Source of the DNA: Dehalococcoidia bacterium UBA3254 | Lineage (GTDB): Bacteria; Chloroflexota; Dehalococcoidia; Dehalococcoidales; UBA3254 | Length of the DNA: 9,371 nt | NCBI GenBank assembly: GCA_002362735.1 | Contig: DEUU01000401.1 | Location: forward strand, 1 to 9,371 | Direction of reading: 5' to 3' | Part shown: positions 1-6,007 of the stretch, piece after piece | Layout of the letters: each line of letters opens with the position of its first letter | Position numbering within the stretch: the stretch's first letter is position 1 | Translations under genes and position numbers: made by a program | Notes under the pieces: generated by a model | The model's database searches: none | What the model was told of the DNA's origin: nothing | The model's input: the letters and a program-made list of their open reading frames with translations, nothing else

Positions 1-15
1 ATAATTCCCATAACC

Positions 16-37
16 AAAAAGACTTCTTTCTGAAGCC
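16..37 (-). terminator. possible intrinsic terminator read on the minus strand
   Basis: Read on the minus strand, GGCTTC and GAAGTC form a six-pair stem (one G-T wobble) around a five-base loop, and the stem is followed by TTTTT. This is the form of a short Rho-independent terminator. No minus-strand gene lies immediately upstream of it: the nearest ends at 917, with a plus-strand gene between. Chance occurrence is quite possible. Confidence 0.25.
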
Positions 38-164
38 CCCCTCGATTTCCGATCAAGCGTCGCAGTCACAAGTGCAACTTGACGGTTTGACCCTAAGATG
101 ATTATCTTGGTAGACGGTCAGTAGTTAGAATCCACAGAGCCGTTGCCGGGGCAGGAGTGTATTT

Positions 165-776
165 GTGATGTCTGAAGGTTCGCATTATACATCGGTTTAC
201 CAATTGAAAGTAGAACTCGTCGAAATCGAGCCTTTGACTTGGCGTCGTTTTCTTATCCCTTCAACAGTAACGCTGCATCGTCTTCATCTCGTTCTACAAG
301 ACGTCATGGGCTGGAGCAATTATCATCTCTACCGATTCAAAATCGGAAAGAACGAATATGGTGTACCCAACCCGGATAATGAGTTTTATGAACTCCATTT
401 TCTCAACTCGATGAGGGCGAAGCTTGGTAAAACGTTCGCAGAAAAGGGCGAGACCTTCGTCTATGAGTACGATTTTGGGGATAGCTGGATCCATCAGCTC
501 TTTCTGGAAGATATTCTGAAACCTCAAGCCGGGTCCAGATATCCGATTTGCCTTGAGGGTGCGCGAGCATGCCCGCCGGAAGACAGTGGTGGGCCGTGGG
601 GATATACCAGGCTATTGGGAATCCTGGCTAATCGAGACCATGAAGAATTCGAAGAGATGAAGTCATGGGTTGGCCACAGATTCCATCCCAATGATTTCAG
701 CGTTGAAAAAGTTAACCGACGACTCAAGCCTATACGTATTGGTGTCGGGAATAATTCTCCCCGACCAAAGCCATGA
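165..776 (+). CDS. pRiA4b ORF-3-like family protein
   Basis: This 203-residue protein matches the plasmid pRiA4b ORF-3-like family (also annotated as the IS1096 passenger TnpR family), whose biochemical role is unknown. Visible family features are an N-terminal strand ending in a Trp-Arg-Arg motif (residues 26-28), a helix leading to MGWSNYHLYRF (48-58), YDFGDSW (102-108), and a Cys-Pro-Pro-Glu-Asp segment followed by GGPWGY (136-147). Two starts are possible: GTG at 165 or ATG at 168. Both lie behind AGGAG at 153-157, so the difference is one residue. Family members are common on plasmids and mobile elements and often stand alone. The gene converges on the minus-strand gene that ends at 917. 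The length is normal for the family and no damage is visible. The family call is firm; the function is not known. Confidence 0.88.
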   Translation: MMSEGSHYTSVYQLKVELVEIEPLTWRRFLIPSTVTLHRLHLVLQDVMGWSNYHLYRFKIGKNEYGVPNPDNEFYELHFLNSMRAKLGKTFAEKGETFVYEYDFGDSWIHQLFLEDILKPQAGSRYPICLEGARACPPEDSGGPWGYTRLLGILANRDHEEFEEMKSWVGHRFHPNDFSVEKVNRRLKPIRIGVGNNSPRPKP

Positions 777-852
777 CTTCTATTCCAACTTGGTCTGCCA
801 ATCGGGATTCGAACTGGAAAGGTAAAGTAATGTTTACTGGGGCTGAAGGAAC

Positions 853-877
853 GGCGCATTACGTAATGATCAGCGCC
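853..877. other. inverted repeat between convergent genes
   Basis: GGCGC at 853-857 pairs with GCGCC at 873-877. The start of the loop region is a perfect 12-bp palindrome, CATTACGTAATG (857-868). The element lies in the 140-bp gap between the ends of two convergent genes, where a bidirectional terminator would be expected. No T-tract follows on either strand, so it is not a standard intrinsic terminator. A protein-binding site is an alternative. Confidence 0.3.
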
Positions 878-916
878 CACACTCTCTCCAACTACCAAGA
901 ATCGAGACGAAATTTC

Positions 917-2023
917 CTAGTGGCAAAGCCATGGGCGGCAACCGTCACATGTCGATTCTGATGGGAAAGCGATAGCCAATCGGATTTCATCTGCCTGTCT
1001 CTTCAGATCATTTGTTGCTTTTTGGACGGAGAGATATGCTTGCCTTGCCTTTATCGCTTCCGGAAATTGGTCTAATTTATAAAAGTGTGCATATTTGACC
1101 GCTTTTTCCCGAATTGACTGGTCGGGGCTGCGGATAATAGGACGCACGTTCAAACTCCAGTTTACGTAGACCGCATCTGGCGACAGCTTAGTGAAAGGGT
1201 CTTCCCTAACCGGGCTAAAATCAATCCCTTTATTGCCTTCATGTAGCGCTTCCGCATAAAGTGCAAAAACGTAGTATAAATCGATGCCTGGACCAGTATA
1301 TGACTGGAGATCACTCACTACCGGCAAATTTAGTTCCGACTGGACTTTGGTAGCGACCTTGTTGAATAGATTTAGTCTGGATTTGATATCCTGGAGAGTC
1401 GCTTTCTTCCAACTGGTTAGCGCGGCTTGAAAAGGTGTATCTTTGAAATGCTGGAGCAGGTAATGCCATTCGACTTTCTCTTCCACAAATAAGTGTACTA
1501 AGAGTTTATCCGAAGCCGATCCGGTTATTTCCCCCTCCCTAATAATTGGCCATAAATTATCCCATGGTCTGTTATACCAGGATTTCATCAGCTTAAAGTG
1601 TTCTTCGATAGGTTCAGCAGTATAGACGGTGATCCCTTTGATCCGGGGAATAGTTGCCTGCACCACCTCTCTCCGGTGTCTCTCAAGCGCTTGAGTAAAG
1701 ACCTTTAATCTCTCGGGTAACAAGGTAGAAGTGTCGAATCCCGAAGGGACAACCGGTTGAGCCTTATCGCCGGGAGATTGGTCTGTAAATACGCTTTCCC
1801 ACCACTTTTTAATCTTCTCGACAAAATCGATGCTCCAGCCAGTCTTTTTAGCTATTTCGGCAGAAGCTTGTCCCTGTTTAAAGGAAGTGTGTACCTGGAC
1901 ATATCGCCGGAGGGTGTGCCCGCTGGGATATCCGGTATCGTGGGCGAAGGCGGAAATGACTACTTTCTCGCTGGTACTTTCATCGAGCCTCTTCCAAAAC
2001 TTAATGGCTTGTGCTTTCTTCAT
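917..2023 (-). CDS. hypothetical protein with helix-turn-helix-like N-terminus and Cys-rich tail
   Basis: I do not recognise this 368-residue protein. Its N-terminal 80 residues are basic and contain a helix-turn-helix-like segment at about residues 50-75 (a Gly-Gln-Ala-Ser-Ala-Glu-Ile-Ala run, a turn at Gly62, then Trp-Ser-Ile-Asp-Phe-Val-Glu-Lys). That would suit a DNA-binding or regulatory role, but this is inference. The middle (about 85-330) is Trp-rich and predicted helical, with no catalytic motif I can name. The extreme C-terminus has Cys359, Cys362, Cys367 and His368, spaced like a possible metal site. The start is the ATG at 2021-2023; the Shine-Dalgarno sequence is weak, and no other nearby in-frame Met exists. 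The gene is transcribed away from the replication gene at 2202, so it could regulate that operon. No signal peptide or membrane span is visible. An unbroken frame of this length supports a real gene. Confidence 0.7.
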   Translation of the reverse strand: MKKAQAIKFWKRLDESTSEKVVISAFAHDTGYPSGHTLRRYVQVHTSFKQGQASAEIAKKTGWSIDFVEKIKKWWESVFTDQSPGDKAQPVVPSGFDTSTLLPERLKVFTQALERHRREVVQATIPRIKGITVYTAEPIEEHFKLMKSWYNRPWDNLWPIIREGEITGSASDKLLVHLFVEEKVEWHYLLQHFKDTPFQAALTSWKKATLQDIKSRLNLFNKVATKVQSELNLPVVSDLQSYTGPGIDLYYVFALYAEALHEGNKGIDFSPVREDPFTKLSPDAVYVNWSLNVRPIIRSPDQSIREKAVKYAHFYKLDQFPEAIKARQAYLSVQKATNDLKRQADEIRLAIAFPSESTCDGCRPWLCH

Positions 2024-2039
2024 ACTCTAAGACTTGTCA

Positions 2040-2054
2040 ATACCCCTGGGGAAT
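2040..2054. promoter_or_regulatory. small dyad in the divergent intergenic region
   Basis: CCCC-T-GGGG flanked by AT and AT on each side forms an imperfect 15-bp dyad. It lies 17 bp upstream of the minus-strand ATG, in the spacer between the divergent genes. The placement is typical of an operator for an autoregulator, but there is only one copy and no second line of evidence. Confidence 0.25.
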
Positions 2055-2139
2055 AATCCTAATTACCGAGACTATTCTGAGTTATTTATGCAAAACGTTG
2101 AGCAGTCAGTGAGTAAAAGCTGCAGGCACGACCAAAAAA

Positions 2140-2179
2140 TTGGGGAGTAACATGCCCCTATATATACACAGAGTATAAC
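2140..2179 (+). promoter_or_regulatory. candidate promoter region of the replication operon
   Basis: The stretch before the replication gene holds two -10-like hexamers, TATATA (2161-2166) and TATAAC (2174-2179). The only -35-like sequence is TTGGGG at 2140-2145, 15 bp before the first hexamer. GGGG at 2142-2145 could also pair with CCCC at 2155-2158. The matches are weak; location just upstream of a 5-kb co-directional gene run is the main argument. Confidence 0.25.
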
Positions 2180-2201
2180 ACAGACAAGTTGGACGGGTGC
2201 A

Positions 2202-4622
2202 TTGAAAAGAAAAGAATTGATCCCGGCTCTTTCAGAAGGGCACCGAAAGACTCTTGAAGTTGCTAGCAGTATCTCATCGGGAGTTATGGCTGCCCGTGGT
2301 TACCGTACGGTGACCAGTAGAAACGAACTTCACAATCTAGGTTTTCCACTGACTCAAGCGATAGTGCCGTCGTTACTGATTCCGATATGGTCAGTTACCG
2401 GTAACCTGGTCATGTACCAGTCCCGTCCCGATCATCCCCGGATGTTAAAGGGGCGAATCGTGAAATATGAGACGCCCCATAATTCCCGGATGGTACTGGA
2501 CATCCACCCTGATATGCGAGAAATGATCGCTAATCCTAAAGTCCCGCTTTGGATTACTGAGGGAATTAAGAAGGGTGATTCGTTGGTATCAAGGAATTGC
2601 TGTGCCATCGCCTTGTTAGGAGTCTGGAACTGGCGCGGTACCAATCATCTTGGGGGCAAAACGGCGCTACCCGATTGGGAGTATATCGCTCTTAACAATC
2701 GTCGTGTTTACATCTGCTTTGACAGCGATGTCATGCTCAAGGAGAATGTCCATTCAGCCCTAACAAGGATCTCGGAGTTTCTTAACTTACGTGGCGCGAC
2801 CGTTGCTTACATCTATCTTCCAACGATGTCCGGCGGGGCTAAACAGGGAGTTGACGACTTCTTAGCCAGCGGCAAAACCATTGATGACCTGCTGGCGCTG
2901 GCAACAACTGATCTGAGAGTTTTTAGTAACCGTGATTCTGAAGAACCAGTAGAGGATCGTTCTTCAGCCGACCGAGCCGCAGCGTACATCGTCGCTTCCG
3001 GTGCCGAGTTATTCCACGACCAGTTGGGCGAGTCCTTCATAGCTTATGAGAATTCTTCCGGCCGCAGGGAGATCTGGCCGCTTAAGAGTAAAGCAGCCAG
3101 TAACTATATTCGCTGGCGCTTTCTTAATGCCGAACATAAAGGAATCACCGGGGAGACCCTGGCCACAGCCCGGGGGACACTGGCAGCGAAGGCCCAGTTT
3201 GAAGGTCCGGAGCACCGTTTATCATTACGTGTATCCCAAACCCGGGAAGGGATCTGGTATGACCTGGGTGACTGGAGAGCCGTTCTTGTATCTGAATCGA
3301 GCTGGCAAGTGGTTGAGAAGCCACCCATCCTCTTCCGTCATTACTTGCATCAAGCGGTGCAATGTGAGGCTCAGCTTGGGGGTACACTGGATAATCTACT
3401 GGCGTTGGTTAATCTACCCGGACAATTACCACGCTTACTTTTAAAAGTCTACCTGGTGGCTTCGCTAATTCCGAACATCGCCATGCCGATCATGACTGTT
3501 TGTGGTGAACAGGGCAGTGCCAAATCAACGCTCTTCCGGTTAATGCGAGCCTTAATCGATCCCTCAAATCTGACCAGTCTTTCACCACCGGACAACCTAC
3601 GGGAGTTCGTACAGTTGGCTGCACATCACCGAGCGGTCTTCTTCGATAACTTAAGTCATTTCCCCGAATGGCTATCCGATGCCATGTGCCGGCTCTGTAC
3701 CGGAGACGGCTTTTCCAAGCGGGAACTCTTTACCGATGATGACGATATCGTCTATGTGGTACGTGGCTTAGGTGGCATCAATGGCATTAACCTTGTCGCT
3801 ACCAAGCCAGACCTCCTGGATCGGGCGATCATCATGAGACTGGAGGCCATCCCACCGGAAAGACGACTCTCAGAACAGGCACTTATACAGCAATTCGAAG
3901 CAATCAAACCAGGGGTGCTGGGGGTGATGTTCGGTACTCTGTCAACCGCAATGCGTCTGCACCGGACACCAAGGTCACTTCAAGAGCTCCCCCGTATGGC
4001 AGACTTTGCTCTCTGGGGGATGGATATTGCTGAAGCGTTAGGATATAAGGCTGATGATTTCTTAAAAGCTTATGCCGCTAACGTGCAACTCCAAAACGAG
4101 AGTGCCCTGGAGGAAAGCCCGGTAGCTCAAGCGATTCTGGCATTCCTGGGTGAAGAGAAGACGGAATGGGTGGGTACCTCCAGTGATCTACTGTCGGAGC
4201 TCGAAGGGCGTGCCCAGGAGCTTCGGATCAATACGAGGTCCAAGGAATGGCCTAAGGGCGCCAACGTGCTGTCGAGACGGTTACGCGAAGTTGTTCCCGG
4301 ATTAAGGCGGGCGGGCACTATCGTATTGGAAGAACGAACAAACCGAACGCGAACATGGCATCTTACCCGACCTGAGCCGGAAAATATCGTACAAACCGTC
4401 ACTGCCGTCACAACCGAGACTAATCAACCCTCTAACGATAACGGACAAGTATCGTCACCAATCGCACAAGTATCGTCACTAGTACCCCCGGTATCGTCAC
4501 CAGAAAAAGCCCCTGGCGAGCGTACCAGTGACGATAGTGACAATAGTGACGATGTTTTCCCTAATCCCACGGTAACTCAAGACGCGCACAAAATTCGCAA
4601 AGTAGAAGACGGAGAAGTGTAG
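2202..4622 (+). CDS. replication protein: DUF3854/TOPRIM-type primase domain fused to a P-loop helicase domain
   Basis: This 806-residue protein combines the domains expected of a plasmid or phage replication initiator. Residues about 1-230 match the DUF3854 (TOPRIM-like) module: an N-terminal LSEGH segment, Trp-Ile-Thr-Glu-Gly (117-121) with the TOPRIM glutamate at 120, Phe-Asp-Ser-Asp (173-176) as the DxD, and GVDDFLA (216-222). A P-loop ATPase follows, with Walker A GEQGSAKST (435-443), a Walker B-like AVFFDN (478-483) and a sensor/arginine region around 537-541. About 635-725 looks like a winged-helix DNA-binding domain. The tail (about 735-800) is Ser/Asp-rich and low complexity, and its DNA carries the repeat array described separately. 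The start is TTG at 2202: the family's N-terminus begins there, a stop lies 18 codons upstream in frame, and no ATG or GTG intervenes. It heads the + strand operon. Expected role: origin recognition, priming and unwinding of the element. Confidence 0.85.
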   Translation: MKRKELIPALSEGHRKTLEVASSISSGVMAARGYRTVTSRNELHNLGFPLTQAIVPSLLIPIWSVTGNLVMYQSRPDHPRMLKGRIVKYETPHNSRMVLDIHPDMREMIANPKVPLWITEGIKKGDSLVSRNCCAIALLGVWNWRGTNHLGGKTALPDWEYIALNNRRVYICFDSDVMLKENVHSALTRISEFLNLRGATVAYIYLPTMSGGAKQGVDDFLASGKTIDDLLALATTDLRVFSNRDSEEPVEDRSSADRAAAYIVASGAELFHDQLGESFIAYENSSGRREIWPLKSKAASNYIRWRFLNAEHKGITGETLATARGTLAAKAQFEGPEHRLSLRVSQTREGIWYDLGDWRAVLVSESSWQVVEKPPILFRHYLHQAVQCEAQLGGTLDNLLALVNLPGQLPRLLLKVYLVASLIPNIAMPIMTVCGEQGSAKSTLFRLMRALIDPSNLTSLSPPDNLREFVQLAAHHRAVFFDNLSHFPEWLSDAMCRLCTGDGFSKRELFTDDDDIVYVVRGLGGINGINLVATKPDLLDRAIIMRLEAIPPERRLSEQALIQQFEAIKPGVLGVMFGTLSTAMRLHRTPRSLQELPRMADFALWGMDIAEALGYKADDFLKAYAANVQLQNESALEESPVAQAILAFLGEEKTEWVGTSSDLLSELEGRAQELRINTRSKEWPKGANVLSRRLREVVPGLRRAGTIVLEERTNRTRTWHLTRPEPENIVQTVTAVTTETNQPSNDNGQVSSPIAQVSSLVPPVSSPEKAPGERTSDDSDNSDDVFPNPTVTQDAHKIRKVEDGEV
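4396..4554 (+). repeat. iteron-like repeat array inside the 3' end of the replication gene
   Basis: The pentamer GTCAC recurs in phase. CCGTCAC occurs at 4396 and 4405, 9 bp apart. GTATCGTCAC starts at 4449, 4470 and 4491, exactly 21 bp apart; the first two copies extend to CAAGTATCGTCAC. AGTGACGAT, AGTGACAAT and AGTGACGAT follow at 4527, 4536 and 4545, every 9 bp, in the opposite orientation. The 21-bp period is two helical turns, and the two sets face each other across about 27 bp. The encoded peptide here is low-complexity Ser/Asp/Pro sequence, as expected if the DNA sequence is what is conserved. Phased repeats in or beside a rep gene are typical binding sites for a replication initiator, so this is a candidate origin. 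It could instead be drift in a disordered tail. Confidence 0.55.
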
Positions 4623-4626
4623 GCAC

Positions 4627-5085
4627 ATGGACGCAGAGGCAATCTTGCAGCGGGCTAATGAACTGGGAATAACATTAACTCTCCACGGTGACCGGATCAG
4701 GTATTCGCCGAAATCGCTGACGCCTGACGACTTCGTAGAGACACTACGGGAGCATAAAGCCGAGGTCATGGCCTACTTACGCGAAAGAGGTCAAGCCCAA
4801 GAATCATCTGATCTACTAGCCTGGGCTGCCCATTTAGCCGAAGAGAACATGACACTATCCGAGCCCATCAGGTATATCGAGGTGACGCAAAGGGCGGTCA
4901 CTACGTGCCGCGTGTCCTGGTATGCAACACACTACCTGGGGGTGATCGCGTATGCCCGGCTCGAACAAGGCAACGGTGGCTGGGGCATGTTTCAACCTTC
5001 CTGGTGGCAAGAGAGAGAACAGGAGGCCGTCGTTGCATTAGGCTACTTAAGGAATGCATTAACCCAAAAGGGAGAAACGAATTAA
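4627..5085 (+). CDS. small protein with TubC-type N-terminal docking domain
   Basis: This 152-residue protein begins with about 55 residues that resemble the TubC N-terminal docking domain: a first helix (residues 1-13), Gly-Ile-Thr-Leu-Thr-Leu-His-Gly-Asp (14-22), Leu-Thr-Pro-Asp-Asp (31-35), then a helix ending in Lys-Ala-Glu-Val-Met-Ala-Tyr-Leu. The domain is named from polyketide synthases, but relatives also sit beside primase-like genes on plasmids and phages, which fits this context. The rest is helical with a Trp-rich segment near residues 98-128 and no motif I recognise. The gene starts 4 bp after the replication gene's stop, with GGAG at 4611-4614 upstream, so the two are likely co-translated. 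A partner or adaptor for the replication protein is plausible but is inference. Its stop codon TAA overlaps an ATG at 5085, which opens a frame running through the tRNA-like element. Confidence 0.75.
   Translation: MDAEAILQRANELGITLTLHGDRIRYSPKSLTPDDFVETLREHKAEVMAYLRERGQAQESSDLLAWAAHLAEENMTLSEPIRYIEVTQRAVTTCRVSWYATHYLGVIAYARLEQGNGGWGMFQPSWWQEREQEAVVALGYLRNALTQKGETN
5069..5074 (+). promoter_or_regulatory. Shine-Dalgarno before the ATG at 5085
   Basis: AGGGAG ends 10 bases before the ATG at 5085-5087, which overlaps the preceding TAA as TAATG, a classic coupled start. This start is in frame with the Mom-like gene and would add 29 residues encoded by the tRNA-like sequence. By contrast, no Shine-Dalgarno is visible before the internal ATG at 5172. 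Confidence 0.45.
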
Positions 5086-5088
5086 TGA

Positions 5089-5164
5089 GCGCCGCGAGTG
5101 TGACGGTCAGCACGTCTCGATACCATCGGGAAGGATGCGGTTCGAATCCGACGGCGGCGCTCCA
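5089..5164 (+). tRNA. tRNA-Gly-like gene, anticodon ACC, with encoded CCA and atypical features
   Basis: The sequence folds as a cloverleaf. The acceptor stem GCGCCGC/GCGGCGC has seven Watson-Crick pairs, with discriminator U and encoded CCA (5162-5164). The D arm is GTGT/GCAC around an eight-base loop with the GG pair. The anticodon stem has five pairs (5115-5119 with 5127-5131, one G-U) around AUACCAU, with U33 and anticodon ACC (5122-5124). The T loop is the standard TTCGAAT (5141-5147). G1-C72, C2-G71, G3-C70, C35, C36 and U73 are the glycine identity features of bacterial tRNA. Oddities: A34 is rare in bacterial tRNA-Gly, position 8 is G rather than U, and the T stem pairs fully only if A5151 is bulged. 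It starts 4 bases after one stop codon and ends 7 bases before the Mom-like ATG. It may be a functional non-standard tRNA, a decaying one, or a tRNA-mimicking mRNA element. Confidence 0.72.
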
Positions 5165-5171
5165 CTTAATT

Positions 5172-5774
5172 ATGGTAAAACCTATTTCACCGGTAATAGC
5201 CAAGCGGATTATTGAACGGCATCATTACTTGCATAGTTTACCCGGTGGGACCAAGTTAACCTTCGGTGTGTTTATTAACGATCGTCTAACAGGGGCTCTC
5301 TCATTTGGAGTTGGGCCATTCAATACTTACAGCTTGGTCTATCAGGCACAGCCGGATGATTGTTTGGTACTGACCCGTCTCTGGCTTTCGGATGAATTAC
5401 CCAGGAACTCAGAATCAAAGGTAATTGCAGTAGTTATTCGTGCTCTAAAAAGACATACAGATATCAAGTTTTTAGTCTCTTATGCCGATCCATCTCAAGG
5501 GCATATCGGCATCATATACCAGGCCGGTGGATGGTTATATACCGGCTTATCCCAAGCCATGCCTTTATATGACTTGGGAGATGGTAAGGCACGGCAATCC
5601 CGAAGCCTTGCCCATGGCTTTGGAACCCATTCCGTCAAGCATCTGGAAGATAACAGGGTGAAGGTAAAACTAATACCGCAGAGTAGAAAGCATCGGTATG
5701 TGTATTTCCTCGATAAATCGTGGCAAACGAGGCTAAAACCAGCAGTCTTACCCTATCCAAAGCAGTTGATGTAG
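5172..5774 (+). CDS. Mom-family DNA modification protein (GNAT-fold-like)
   Basis: This 200-residue protein resembles the phage Mu Mom family, which adds a glycinamide-type group to adenine N6 in DNA and shields it from restriction. Visible family-like segments are Glu-Arg-His-His-Tyr-Leu (15-20), a Phe-Gly-Val strand then Gly-Ala-Leu-Ser-Phe-Gly (31-46), LTRLWLSDELPRNSESKV (67-84), and SYADPSQGHIG followed by YQAGGWLYTG (103-125). The last two are the core family signature and lie in a fold related to GNAT acyltransferases. I chose ATG 5172 because homology begins there. An in-frame ATG at 5085 with a better Shine-Dalgarno would give 229 residues, with the first 29 read from the tRNA-like sequence. 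The neighbouring tRNA-Gly-like gene suggests glycyl-tRNA as a possible donor, which is inference. The likely role is protection of the element's DNA. The family call rests on motifs recalled without alignment. Confidence 0.78.
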   Translation: MVKPISPVIAKRIIERHHYLHSLPGGTKLTFGVFINDRLTGALSFGVGPFNTYSLVYQAQPDDCLVLTRLWLSDELPRNSESKVIAVVIRALKRHTDIKFLVSYADPSQGHIGIIYQAGGWLYTGLSQAMPLYDLGDGKARQSRSLAHGFGTHSVKHLEDNRVKVKLIPQSRKHRYVYFLDKSWQTRLKPAVLPYPKQLM

Positions 5775-5826
5775 TGAATTTGGATAAGTACGTGCGTAGT
5801 GGAGATGATACGCATGGTCTAGGAGT

Positions 5827-5850
5827 ATGGGATTTTCCATCCGCGAATGG
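5827..5850 (+). repeat. 24-bp direct repeat, copy 1
   Basis: This 24-bp sequence is identical to 5956-5979. It contains ATGG-N6-CCAT followed by CCAT-N6-ATGG sharing the same CCAT, so two hairpins compete for one arm. It lies about 30 bp upstream of the decayed ParB start at 5880. It is a possible operator or centromere-like site for the ParB-like protein, with no direct proof. Confidence 0.7.
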
Positions 5851-5879
5851 GATGCATGCATGAATGCAACGTAGAGGGA

Positions 5880-6002
5880 ATGATACAGACGATTGAAATA
5901 CCAATTGAAGCACTGGCTGAACACCCTGGAAGAATGTCCTGGATGCAAAGAACGAATGGGATTTTCCATCCGCGAATGGTTGCACGTACGGATGCAGCGT
6001 AG
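5880..6002 (+). pseudogene. truncated duplicate of the ParB-like gene's N-terminus
   Basis: From ATG 5880 the first 14 codons (Met-Ile-Gln-Thr-Ile-Glu-Ile-Pro-Ile-Glu-Ala-Leu-Ala-Glu) match the start of the ParB-like gene at 6008. The frame then shifts and ends at TAG 6000-6002 after 40 residues. In the shifted frame, residues like Val-Leu-Asp-Ala-Lys match Val-Met-Asp-Ala-Lys of the intact gene, so an indel is visible. A ribosome binding site (GAGGG) remains, so a 40-residue leader peptide could still be made. Confidence 0.6.
5956..5979 (+). repeat. 24-bp direct repeat, copy 2
   Basis: Identical to 5827-5850, 129 bp downstream. It lies about 29 bp upstream of the intact ParB-like start at 6008 and inside the decayed copy's reading frame. 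The same shared-arm dyads are present. Confidence 0.7.
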
Positions 6003-6007
6003 GGAGA

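Noticed and set aside
790..830. A minus-strand stretch resembling a tRNA 3' end: a T-loop TTCGAAT, then 12 bases, then ACCA.
   Set aside because: The T stem has two mismatches and no matching 5' acceptor strand, D arm or anticodon arm lies upstream. It could be a relic of a tRNA-end attachment site, but one short match does not support a feature.
773..961. A 62-residue plus-strand reading frame overlapping the end of the pRiA4b-like gene.
   Set aside because: It has no ribosome binding site beyond the coupled ATGA, no recognisable composition, and overlaps the end of the minus-strand gene.
2035..2040. A perfect minus-strand TTGACA as a -35 box of the 368-residue gene.
   Set aside because: It lies 11 bp before the ATG, so a -10 box would fall inside the gene; no TATAAT-like hexamer is found at the right distance.
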